Positions 1 to 7,660 of a stretch of 20,729 nt of DNA are shown piece after piece; the first letter of the stretch is position 1; each line of letters begins with the position of its first letter. Under the pieces are notes generated by a model that did not search any database, was not told the DNA's origin, and saw only the letters and a program-made list of their open reading frames with translations. The translations under genes were made by a program, and so were the position numbers. Source of the stretch: DATGIQ01 sp035295665 (GTDB taxonomy: Bacteria > Planctomycetota > Planctomycetia > Gemmatales > Gemmataceae); contig DATGIQ010000055.1 in assembly GCA_035295665.1 (NCBI GenBank), positions 1 through 20,729 of the forward strand. Reading direction: 5' to 3'.

Positions 1-442
1 TCGCAAGCCTGGCAAGTCCGTTACATGGCCCCGAAATCTCCATCGTTCCGGGATTCCCGATCTGCCCTTTCTTGGCAAATACTCCAAGGGTGGTCTTCAA
101 ATCGTAAATTCAGCCGAGGCCGGATTAGCAAGTTACGACTGTTTCCGTCAGCAATAGCGAATTGGGGCGGGCAATATCGGCGCGGCTCACAAGGACCGCA
201 AAGACACACAGAATCACGATCAAGCCGATTGGCATTTCGACCGAGGGAGGCCAAGTGAACCCCTGGCCGGGGCAGGATTTGCTAACTGTAGGATACGGGT
301 ATTCCGATAGGAGAGTAATGAGATTGCGCAAAGCACCAAGAATAAAGCGTGAGACAGTGGACCCCTACGCGCTGGCAAACTTACAATCTCGGGCGGGTCA
401 TGGCACTGGTGTTCCGCATCGCTGCAAGCCGGGGGGAAGAAT
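1..442. other. Left-edge region with no recognised gene
   Basis: This 442-base stretch precedes the efflux channel gene. Several short frames are open on both strands, including one on the plus strand from the window edge to about 258. None gives a protein I recognise, and the codon third positions lack the strong GC bias of the genuine genes. A 36-codon minus-strand frame (235 down to 125) starts with a hydrophobic stretch but has no convincing ribosome binding site. Base composition is less GC-rich than in the neighbouring genes. The likeliest content is the flank of an upstream gene outside the window plus the promoter region of the channel gene. Confidence 0.5.
358..387 (+). promoter_or_regulatory. 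Candidate sigma70-type promoter of the TolC-like gene
   Basis: A -35-like box TGGACC (358-363, four of six consensus bases) and a -10-like box TACAAT (382-387, five of six) are separated by 18 bases. Transcription would begin near 394 and give a leader of about 49 bases before the ATG at 443. This is pattern matching only. Planctomycete promoters are poorly characterised, so confidence is limited. Confidence 0.35.
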
Positions 443-2035
443 ATGCGCCGTACTGACTTCGGGTGGGCGGCATGGATACTCTTGGGTGGGATGGCCGCGG
501 CTTGTGTGGAAGGGGAACAAAACAGTGCCTTCGCGCAGGAGATGACGCCGGCTCCACGGTCGTCACCACCAGCGAATGCGAACACGCCTGAGCCATTTAG
601 CGCCCCGAGCCTCGCTCCCTGCGATAAGCCGCTGCCCATCGATCTGGCCACCGCCCTTCAGCTTGCGAACAGCCGCGCCCTCGACATTGCCCTCGCATCC
701 CAGCGCATCCGCGTAGCCGCCGCCCAGCTGGAACAAGCTCGCGTACTCTGGCTCCCCACCCTGTACCTGGGAGCCGATTACCTTCGGCACGAGGGGCGGA
801 TCCAGGATACCCAGGGAAATATTCTCAGTGCCAGTAAAGGTGCCTTCATGGCCGGGGCCGGCCCTGTTGCCGTAGTCCCCCTCACGGACGCCTTTTTCGC
901 GCCGTTGGCCGCTCGTCAGGTCGTTCGCGCTCGCGAGGCCGGCCTGCAGACGGCGACCAACGACACGCTCCTGGTTGTCGCCGAAGCTTACTGCGATATC
1001 CAGCAGGCCCGGGGCGAACTGGCCGGCGCGCAGGAAACTGTCCGCCGCGCGGAGGACCTCGTTCGCCGGACGGAGCAATTGGCGGAAGGGCTCGCACCCC
1101 CTGTCGAGGCGGCGCGCGCTCGCGCTGACTTGGAAGAACGGCGCGAGGATGCCGAATCGGCCCGCGAGCGTTGGCGTCTCGCCAGCGCCAATCTCGTGCG
1201 CATTTTGCGGCTGGAGGCGTCGGTGACCGTCGAACCAATCGAGCCGCCGCACCTGCAGGTTACTCTGGTCGCGCTGGACCGTCCCCTGGACGATTTGATC
1301 CCCATTGCCTTGACGAATCGACCCGAGCTAGCAGCCCAGCAAGCCCTTGTGCAGGCGACTCTTCAGCGATTGCGCCAGGAGCGCCTTCGGCCCTTGATTC
1401 CCAGCATTGTGTTGCACGGTACCAGTAGTCCCCCGGAGACGCTGGGCGTGGGAGCGTTTGGCGGCGGCTTCAACAGTCAGTTCGGACAGTTTGGTGCTCG
1501 CAGCGATTTTGACGTGGAAGTCCTTTGGGAGTTACGGAACCTGGGATTTGGCAACCGTGCCCTTGTCAACGAACGACGGGCCGAGCACCAGCTATCCCTG
1601 CTCGAACTGTTCCGCATCCAAGATTTGATTGCTTCCGACGTCGCCCAGGCCTATGCGCAAGCACAGTCGGCGATGGCCAGGGTCGTACAGGCTGAGAGAG
1701 GACTCAAGAACGCGGTCGATTCGGCAGAAAAGAACCTCGAGGGATTGAGCCAGACGAGGAGTGCTGGGAATTTGATACTCCTGGTGGTTCGCCCACAGGA
1801 AGCGGTTGCTTCCGTGCAGGCCTTGTCTCGCGCTTATAACCGCTATTATGGAGCAGTGGCCGACTTTAACCGGGCCCAGTTCCGCCTTTATCGTGCCATC
1901 GGACAACCCGCCCAGCTTTTGTTGACCGAGGGACCAGCCGGCTTGAACTGCCCGTCGGGCGGCTCTGGTTCTACGTCTCCCACCGCGAGTCCCTCGGGGA
2001 TGTTGCCGCCGGCTCCAGGGTCGGGTAGGCCATGA
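443..2035 (+). CDS. TolC-family outer-membrane efflux channel
   Basis: Predicted outer-membrane/periplasmic tunnel protein of a tripartite efflux pump, 530 residues. The N-terminus has a hydrophobic stretch at about residues 8-21 followed by a likely signal-peptidase site near AFAQ (residues 29-32). After a proline-rich linker come two helical outer-membrane-efflux repeats, roughly residues 66-255 and 275-500. They are rich in Ala, Gln, Arg and Glu, as expected for the alpha-barrel coiled coils; the second ends in the family-typical RAYNRYYGAVADFNRAQFRL region. The length is normal to slightly long for TolC homologues, and the C-terminal 30 residues are Gly/Ser/Pro-rich. The ATG at 443 is preceded by a purine-rich GGGGGGAAGA (431-440). 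The gene converges on the RND adaptor gene 101 bases downstream, so it is probably the outer component for that pump despite its separate transcription. Family assignment is firm; the substrate is unknown. Confidence 0.9.
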   Translation: MRRTDFGWAAWILLGGMAAACVEGEQNSAFAQEMTPAPRSSPPANANTPEPFSAPSLAPCDKPLPIDLATALQLANSRALDIALASQRIRVAAAQLEQARVLWLPTLYLGADYLRHEGRIQDTQGNILSASKGAFMAGAGPVAVVPLTDAFFAPLAARQVVRAREAGLQTATNDTLLVVAEAYCDIQQARGELAGAQETVRRAEDLVRRTEQLAEGLAPPVEAARARADLEERREDAESARERWRLASANLVRILRLEASVTVEPIEPPHLQVTLVALDRPLDDLIPIALTNRPELAAQQALVQATLQRLRQERLRPLIPSIVLHGTSSPPETLGVGAFGGGFNSQFGQFGARSDFDVEVLWELRNLGFGNRALVNERRAEHQLSLLELFRIQDLIASDVAQAYAQAQSAMARVVQAERGLKNAVDSAEKNLEGLSQTRSAGNLILLVVRPQEAVASVQALSRAYNRYYGAVADFNRAQFRLYRAIGQPAQLLLTEGPAGLNCPSGGSGSTSPTASPSGMLPPAPGSGRP

Positions 2036-2136
2036 ACAGGCGCGGCGGGGTCTGGTCGCCAGAACCTTTGGAAATCTTGGCTGGGGCTCCAGGTCCGACA
2101 AAGGTTCATCTGCTAATCGCGTGAACGATGAGCGCG

Positions 2137-3549
2137 TCATTGCCTGGAGGCAATGCTGATTACCTGGCCGTCTATCAACTGCCCCGGATGATTCTGAACA
2201 ACGACTTCTCTCCCTGTAAAATCCACCCAGATGGGTCTTTCACCGCCCGTGCTTGCATGCTGTTGCTTCTTGAGCACTTCGAGCGCAGTCCCTTGGCGAG
2301 CACCGACCCGGATCAAGGTGCGTACTGCCTTGTCGTTTTCCACGCAATAGCAGAAGGTCTGGCCGTCTCGCGTCAAGATGGCCGCCGTCGGTAGGGTAAG
2401 TACATCGGGTCGATGGATCGCAATACTGGCATAGGCATACATGCCTGGCCGGAGCGTCCCTTCCGGGTTCGGAAAGTCGATCTCAGTGCGCAACGTGCGC
2501 TGCCCAGGCTCCAGGGCCCAAGAAGTCCCGGCTACCTTTCCCTCGAACTCGCGGTCATTCAGCGCCTGGATACGGACGCGTGCCACAGCGCCCTTGCGCA
2601 CCAGGATGGCATCGGCCTCAGGGACATCCACGAAGATGCGTACCAGATCCATCCGCACGACCACAAAGAGAGGCTCGGCCTTTCCGCCGCTGCCCGCGCT
2701 CGAAGATTGAAGGAAATGACCCGTGTCGACGTGCCGCTGACTTACGACCCCATCGAACGGTGCCCGGATCTTGGCATACTGCAACAGGGCCGCCATCCGC
2801 CGCTGTTCGGCTTCGGCCACCAGCTGATGATTCCTGGCAGCTTCCAGGTCCGCTTCGGCCTTGTCCCGTCTGGCCTCGGCCTCACTCAAAGCAGCTTCGG
2901 CCGAACGGATCTTGGCCTCGGCGAGTTCGCAGGCTGCCTCCGCAGCCTTGAACTGGTGATTTACCTCATCCCGACTCTGCTTGTCGATGACTTCTCGGGA
3001 GGCTAGTTTTTCGAAGCGCGTGGACTCACTGTTCCAACGCTCGCAATTCGCCCGGGCACCTTTCAGGTTTGCTCTCGTTTCCGCCACCAACGACTGCGCT
3101 GTCTGCAAACTGGCAGTCGCCACCTGCACCGCTTTCTCGGCCTGTTTGATGCCGATTCGGGCTTGAGCAACCAGGGTTTCCTTCTGCCGCAATTCTTCTT
3201 CCATCTCCGGCACCCAGAGCTCGGCGAGAATATCTCCCTTGCGCACGCGAGCGCCGATCTCGACATTCACGTTCTGAACAAATCCAGAGATCTTCGCATA
3301 CAAGGGCGTCTGCTCGAACGGCTCGATCAAGCCGGGTTGCTCGATGGTCCGGCTAAACGACCGCCGCTCGGGCCTCACGGTGGCAACGATAGGCGGTGCA
3401 GACGTAGGGGCCGTCGCAGGGGCGGCTTCCGAAGCATGGTTGCAGCCCGCCGAAGCGCTCAGGATCCCTGCGACCGTCCCACTGCATAGGAGCGCCCGAA
3501 ATTGCCACGGAAAACCGAGCAAGGCCGATAGCAGACGCGCCAAGGACAT
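2137..3549 (-). CDS. RND efflux periplasmic adaptor (membrane fusion, HlyD/AcrA type)
   Basis: Periplasmic adaptor that links an inner-membrane RND pump to a TolC channel, 470 residues. A hydrophobic N-terminus (about 16-34) ends in ASAGC with Cys36, a weak lipobox, so lipid anchoring is plausible but not certain. The first lipoyl half-motif lies around residues 82-112 (PLYAKISGFVQNVNVEIGAR). A long Ala/Glu/Lys/Arg-rich coiled-coil hairpin spans about 115-255. The second lipoyl half (YAKIRAPFDGVVSQRHVDTG) covers about 258-278. Beta-barrel and membrane-proximal domains follow (FVDVPEADAILVRKG, then TLRPGMYAYASIAI). The gene starts five bases after the permease stop, and its AAGGAG (3558-3563) overlaps the permease 3' end, so the two are probably translationally coupled. 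The ATG at 3549 is well supported. Confidence 0.93.
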   Translation of the reverse strand: MSLARLLSALLGFPWQFRALLCSGTVAGILSASAGCNHASEAAPATAPTSAPPIVATVRPERRSFSRTIEQPGLIEPFEQTPLYAKISGFVQNVNVEIGARVRKGDILAELWVPEMEEELRQKETLVAQARIGIKQAEKAVQVATASLQTAQSLVAETRANLKGARANCERWNSESTRFEKLASREVIDKQSRDEVNHQFKAAEAACELAEAKIRSAEAALSEAEARRDKAEADLEAARNHQLVAEAEQRRMAALLQYAKIRAPFDGVVSQRHVDTGHFLQSSSAGSGGKAEPLFVVVRMDLVRIFVDVPEADAILVRKGAVARVRIQALNDREFEGKVAGTSWALEPGQRTLRTEIDFPNPEGTLRPGMYAYASIAIHRPDVLTLPTAAILTRDGQTFCYCVENDKAVRTLIRVGARQGTALEVLKKQQHASTGGERPIWVDFTGREVVVQNHPGQLIDGQVISIASRQ

Positions 3550-3554
3550 GATTT

Positions 3555-6500
3555 TTACTCCTTAGTCTTGCCCATCGAGTGCTTTTTCACGGTTTCACTA
3601 CCGTCGGCCAGAGGATCGTCCGGCCCGTCGATTGGATGCGCAGGCTGCGGGATGAAATCGGTCCGGGAAAGGTGTTCTTCGAGCAGCCCAGCAGCGTGTG
3701 GATTCAGCAGAGCAGGTGACGTAGCGGACAATAGGCTGGGTGGGACGTAGTAGCGGCTGGACGGGTCAAACGGGTACAGCGATATGGACTGCGTGTTTGC
3801 CCGTTGCTGCACTACAGTGAACACAGCCGGCAACACCAACAGGGTGGCGAACGTAGCAAACGTTAGTCCCCCGATGACCGCCCGGCCAAGAGGAGCCGTC
3901 TGCTCGCCACCTTCACCCAGTCCCAGCGCCATTGGCACCATGCCGGCCACCATCGCGAAACTCGTCATGAGGATGGGCCGCAGCCGGCCCCGAGCGCCGT
4001 CCAGTGCCGCGGTGGCCGAGTCCATCCCGGCCAGGCGGCTGCGCTCGGCGAAGGTGAGTAGTAAGATGGCGTTAGCCACTGCCACGCCGACAGCCATGAT
4101 CGCTCCCATGAACGATTGGATGTTCAGAGTGGTCCGCGTTAGCCACAAGGCAATCACCACGCCGGAGAGCACGGCTGGGATGGTAGTCACGGTAATGAGC
4201 GCCAGCCGGATGGACTGAAAGTAGGCCGTTAGCAGCAAGAAAATCACGAGCACGGCCATTGCCAGTCCGACGCCCAACCCCCGAAACATCTGCTGCATAG
4301 GTACCACTTGGCCGCGCACGTCCACGGACACGCCGCGCGGCGGCTCTCCGGCCGCCCGGATGGCCCGGTTGATACGTGCCGCGACGCGTCCTAAGTCCTC
4401 TCCTTCGATGTTGGCCGTCATGCTGACGACGCGGCGCATGTTGTAGCGGTCGTATTCGCCCGGCATGGAACTCTCGACCACCTGGGCAACATCGCGCAGG
4501 AGCAGCTGTCCGGAAGGGGTCTGCTTGACCGGGATCATGGAAACTTCGTCCACGGAATCCATCCGTGCCTGTGGGATCTCCACCTGGACCTGGTAACCGA
4601 CGCCGTTGGTCGGGTCGCGCCAGTAGTTGGGCACCACGAATCGACTCGATGACGTGGCGGCCACCAGCGATTGGGCCACTTCCGCCGAAGTCACGCCACT
4701 GAGACCCGCCCGCTGCCGGTCTACCTGCACCTCTACCGTGGGATAGTTGAGGGCCTGCACATAGTGCAGGTCCCGGAGAGTCGGGATCTTCTCGAGTTGT
4801 TCGTGGACCCTTGCGGCGTAGGCGCGGCTGTCCGCAAAGTTCGGCCCGCTCACCGCTACTTCGATTGGCTTGCCAGAGCCGAAGCTCATCACTTCGCTGA
4901 CCACGTCGGCCGGCTCGAAGGCGATCTCGATGGCGCCCACCTGGGCCTCGATCCGGTCCTCGGTCAGACCCTCAGCACGCAGGGCACGCCCCAACCACTG
5001 GCCTAGCCGTACGGGCAAACATTCTCGGAGTTGCTCCTTCAAGGGTTCGACCCGGATGCCACTGTTCTTCTTCAGGGCGACCCGCAGCACCACCTCTTCG
5101 GGCCCAGCGGTCCATAGGTAAACCGTGTTGATGGTGTAACTCGATGGCGATACCCCGCCAAAGCCGACGGACATGTCGACTTGGTCTCCCACCAATTGGC
5201 GTACGGCCTCTAGGGCTTCGCGGGCCATCTCTTCGGTCCGCTCAATGCGGGTGCCGACCGGAGCCCTGAGGCGAAGCTGAAATTGCCCGGAATCCACCAG
5301 CGGGAAGATTTCCGTGCCGCGCTGCCCACCAACCAGCCAGAGGACGAGCGCCGCGCCGACAATGTACGCGGACAAGAGTAGCCTGCGCTGCCGGAGCACC
5401 ACCCCTGACAAGAACCGCTCATAGACGGTCCGGAAACGGTCAAAGGAAAATCGTCCTGCCGACGTTTTCGCGTTGACGTGAGCCGTATGCTTGCACAGCA
5501 GCCAGACTGCTAGCACGGGTACGAACGTGCTCGATAAGATATAGGACGCCACCATGGCGAAGCCGACCGCCAACGAGAGCGGCACGAAAAGCTCGCGGGC
5601 GGCGCCTTCCATGAAGAAGGACGGCAGAAAGACCGCCAGAACGCACAGCATCGCCAGCAGCCGGGGCACTGCGGTCTCGACTGTTCCCTGCCAAACCGCG
5701 AGGGCAATCGAGCCCGGCTTTCCCATCTGCACATGGATGTTTTCGACGGCAACGGTGGCCTCATCGACGAGGATGCCGACCGCGAGCGCCAGTCCGCCCA
5801 ACGTCATCAGGTTCAGCGTCTGACCGGATGCCCACAGGGCGACGACTGCGGCCAGCAGTGCAAATGGGATATTGAGCACCACCACGATCACGGATCGCCA
5901 GTCTCGCAAGAACAAAAGGACCATCAGACCGGTCAGCACAGCCCCGATCGCGCCCTCGCTGGCGACGCTCTCGATGGCGCGGGTCACGTAGGGCGACTGG
6001 TCGAACTGGAAGCTCAGTTTGATGTCCTCAGGCAGGGCTGCCTGCATTTTCGGCAAGTCTGCTTTCACGGCGTTCACCACCGAAAGCGTCGAGGCGTCCG
6101 CGCGCTTGCTGACCAGCATGTAAACAGCACGCCGGCCATTGACGAGAGCGAAGCTGGTGGGAATATCGCTGCCGTCCTCGATTCCATTAACCGGAACAAG
6201 CACGTCGCGTAGGTATACCCTTTGGCCGGGCCGGATCGGGATGTCCCCCAATTCTTTCGGATCGACCACCATCGCGTTGACGGGTACGATCGGCATTTGG
6301 CTTTGGATGCGGACATTACCCGATGGGCTAATGGAGTTACCGGTCGAGAGTGCCGACACGACATCGTTGGGCGAGAACCGGTAGGATCGCAGTCGATCGG
6401 GATCGACGTGGACCACGATCGTCCGCTGGTTTCCACCGAAAGGGGGGGGCGCAGATACGCCCGGCAGGCTGACGAGTGCCGGACGGACACGAATGTAGGC

Positions 6501-6968
6501 GGCTTCCTGGATCTGGTCGATCGTCTTCGTTTCACTGGAAAGCACGAGGTAGCCTACCGGCACGCTGCCTGCGTCGAAGCGGACCACGAAAGGGGCCACG
6601 GTCCCCGGTGGCATGAACGAACGAGAGCGGTTCACCTGGGCCACGACCTCCGCCATCGCCTGGACCATGTCGGTGCCGGGATGGAAAAAGATCTTCATCT
6701 GGGCGAATCCCTGAATATTGCGCGACTCGACGTGATGAATGCCGCTGATGTACAGGAAATGGTTCTCGTAATGAAAGGTGAGCAGGCCTTCCATCTGCGC
6801 CGGATCCATACCCCCATAGGGCTGGACCACGTAAATGATCGGCTGATTCAGGTTCGGGAAGATATCGATCTTCATACGGCTGAGCGATAAGGCACTTCCC
6901 ACCAGGATTGCGGCCAGGGCAACCAAAACGGTGATGGGGTGCCGAAGTGCGAAGACGATGGGATTCAT
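3555..6968 (-). CDS. RND-superfamily efflux permease (AcrB/HAE1-like)
   Basis: Inner-membrane proton-driven efflux transporter, 1137 residues. The start MNPIVFALRHPITVLV is canonical for the family. Two homologous halves are visible: TM1 at about 9-30, periplasmic porter domain 1 to about 335, TM2-6 at about 338-490, TM7 at about 530-547, porter domain 2 to about 895, and TM8-12 at about 898-1053. The TM4 motif GILVDEATVAVENIH carries Asp402-Glu403 where AcrB has Asp407-Asp408. The TM10 motif GVAVANAIL has Ala965 where AcrB has Lys940. The TM11 Thr equivalent to AcrB Thr978 is kept (LRPILMTS, Thr1002). About 84 residues after TM12 form a Pro/Ser-rich, probably cytosolic tail. The gene leads a two-gene operon with the adaptor. 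Drug-type efflux is the default family role; the cargo cannot be read from sequence. Confidence 0.94.
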   Translation of the reverse strand: MNPIVFALRHPITVLVALAAILVGSALSLSRMKIDIFPNLNQPIIYVVQPYGGMDPAQMEGLLTFHYENHFLYISGIHHVESRNIQGFAQMKIFFHPGTDMVQAMAEVVAQVNRSRSFMPPGTVAPFVVRFDAGSVPVGYLVLSSETKTIDQIQEAAYIRVRPALVSLPGVSAPPPFGGNQRTIVVHVDPDRLRSYRFSPNDVVSALSTGNSISPSGNVRIQSQMPIVPVNAMVVDPKELGDIPIRPGQRVYLRDVLVPVNGIEDGSDIPTSFALVNGRRAVYMLVSKRADASTLSVVNAVKADLPKMQAALPEDIKLSFQFDQSPYVTRAIESVASEGAIGAVLTGLMVLLFLRDWRSVIVVVLNIPFALLAAVVALWASGQTLNLMTLGGLALAVGILVDEATVAVENIHVQMGKPGSIALAVWQGTVETAVPRLLAMLCVLAVFLPSFFMEGAARELFVPLSLAVGFAMVASYILSSTFVPVLAVWLLCKHTAHVNAKTSAGRFSFDRFRTVYERFLSGVVLRQRRLLLSAYIVGAALVLWLVGGQRGTEIFPLVDSGQFQLRLRAPVGTRIERTEEMAREALEAVRQLVGDQVDMSVGFGGVSPSSYTINTVYLWTAGPEEVVLRVALKKNSGIRVEPLKEQLRECLPVRLGQWLGRALRAEGLTEDRIEAQVGAIEIAFEPADVVSEVMSFGSGKPIEVAVSGPNFADSRAYAARVHEQLEKIPTLRDLHYVQALNYPTVEVQVDRQRAGLSGVTSAEVAQSLVAATSSSRFVVPNYWRDPTNGVGYQVQVEIPQARMDSVDEVSMIPVKQTPSGQLLLRDVAQVVESSMPGEYDRYNMRRVVSMTANIEGEDLGRVAARINRAIRAAGEPPRGVSVDVRGQVVPMQQMFRGLGVGLAMAVLVIFLLLTAYFQSIRLALITVTTIPAVLSGVVIALWLTRTTLNIQSFMGAIMAVGVAVANAILLLTFAERSRLAGMDSATAALDGARGRLRPILMTSFAMVAGMVPMALGLGEGGEQTAPLGRAVIGGLTFATFATLLVLPAVFTVVQQRANTQSISLYPFDPSSRYYVPPSLLSATSPALLNPHAAGLLEEHLSRTDFIPQPAHPIDGPDDPLADGSETVKKHSMGKTKE
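3558..3563 (-). promoter_or_regulatory. Shine-Dalgarno of the adaptor gene, inside the permease 3' end
   Basis: Read on the minus strand, AAGGAG lies eight bases before the adaptor ATG. It sits within the last codons of the permease gene, with the permease TAA stop (3555-3557) in the spacer. This arrangement favours re-initiation by terminating ribosomes and fixes the adaptor start. Confidence 0.75.
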
Positions 6969-7442
6969 GGCGTAGGGAACTTTCGTTATCGACTGGCCAC
7001 ACTGTCCTAGCTACTACGATCCACTTCCGCGACGAGGTGCCACTCAGGCGAGCAAGCAGGGGTATCTGGAAGCCCAGCCGGCAAGACAAGATCGTCCAGG
7101 AAGGCAGAATACACCGCAATTTCGGCATGGCCGCGGGCAGGGAAGTGTCTGGCCCCGTCCGAGGCTGATCATTCGATTTTACCAGGAAAGAGTGCTGGTA
7201 CAAGGCGCAGAGGAGCGAAAGCGAGTCGGGCCTTGCACACGCGCTCCGAACCGGGACGCCTTGGAGATCGTAAGCCGCTTCGTCGCCGGCTGGGGAAGGG
7301 CGAAAGGCTACAAGGGGGCAAGGGCGTACGGAGTCCACGGTTTTGCCGATTGTACCTGATTAAAGGTGTCGATACTGAGTGAGCGAACCGGAAAGGCCGA
7401 ATTGCGTCCAAGCGACTACTTGCCTTTCTCTTCGCCGGCGTT
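6969..7442. other. Intergenic stretch without a recognised gene
   Basis: Apart from the candidate promoter I see no supported gene here. Open frames exist on both strands (for example minus 7489-7169), but they encode Arg/Pro/Ser-rich sequences typical of antisense or non-coding GC-rich DNA and have no recognisable domain. No tRNA or terminator pattern was evident by eye. Confidence 0.5.
7176..7203 (-). promoter_or_regulatory. Candidate extended -10 promoter for the permease-adaptor operon
   Basis: Read on the minus strand, TGGTAAAAT (7176-7184) is an extended -10 element (TG-N-TAAAAT, five of six core bases). A weak -35-like TTGTAC lies 16 bases upstream of the hexamer (7198-7203). It points towards the permease start and would give a leader of about 200 bases. 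I see no strong ribosome binding site before the permease ATG at 6968. The call rests on motif match and position only. Confidence 0.35.
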
Positions 7443-7660
7443 GGCAATGAGGCCAGACTGCGCGCTGGGGGAGTCGACGCGGCGGACACGCTGCTGGATA
7501 TCGAAGGCCAGCGCTACCGCAAGACAGAGCAAAAACACGGTGGTCGCCTGGCGGCCAAGACCTCGTTCGCTAGCACCAGCGAGCAGCTGCACGAGCTGAT
7601 GGGCGCGGACCTCTGCGCCGAGACCGTGCGGACCATTGAATACGGCGACACCCCGTTTAG
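7443..7660 (+). pseudogene. Truncated coding remnant, possibly of an ISKra4-like transposase
   Basis: A plus-strand frame is open from 7383 to a stop at 7758-7760, with no ATG before the residues LMGADL. Between about 7490 and 7650 nearly every third codon position is G or C, the signature of real coding DNA. The translated middle part contains LLDIEGQRYRKT, then LAAKTSFASTSEQLHELMGA and DLCAETVRTI. The pattern of a dispensable-looking repeat followed by 'xxSFxxAxExLxEL-G-xLxxETVR' resembles the region before the catalytic domain of ISKra4-type transposases. That family assignment is from memory and tentative. The piece lacks a start and any catalytic domain, and its end runs into the 3' end of the opposite CxxCH gene. 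I call it a broken fragment; that it was once coding is more certain than what it encoded. Confidence 0.5.

Noticed and set aside
125..235. 36-codon minus-strand frame with a hydrophobic N-terminus (MPIGLIVILCVFAVLV)
   Set aside because: There is no convincing ribosome binding site, no coding bias and no recognised family; a chance hydrophobic frame is as likely.
318..545. Plus-strand open frame preceded by GGAGAG and overlapping the TolC-like gene start
   Set aside because: The putative ribosome binding site is only two bases from the ATG, the protein is Arg/Gly-rich without recognisable features, and the frame overlaps a well-supported gene.
2051..2063. Small hairpin TCTGG-TCG-CCAGA after the TolC-like stop
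   Set aside because: The stem is only five bases and no T-run follows, so it is not a credible terminator.
2138..2155. Hairpin CATTGCC-TGGA-GGCAATG at the adaptor gene 3' end
   Set aside because: It is a perfect 7-base stem but lies in the last codons of the adaptor gene and has no T-run on either side; it may be coincidental coding sequence.
2413..3006. Long plus-strand frame of 197 codons opposite the adaptor gene
   Set aside because: It is the antisense shadow of the Ala/Glu-rich coiled coil; no family is recognisable and the opposite strand is a firm gene.
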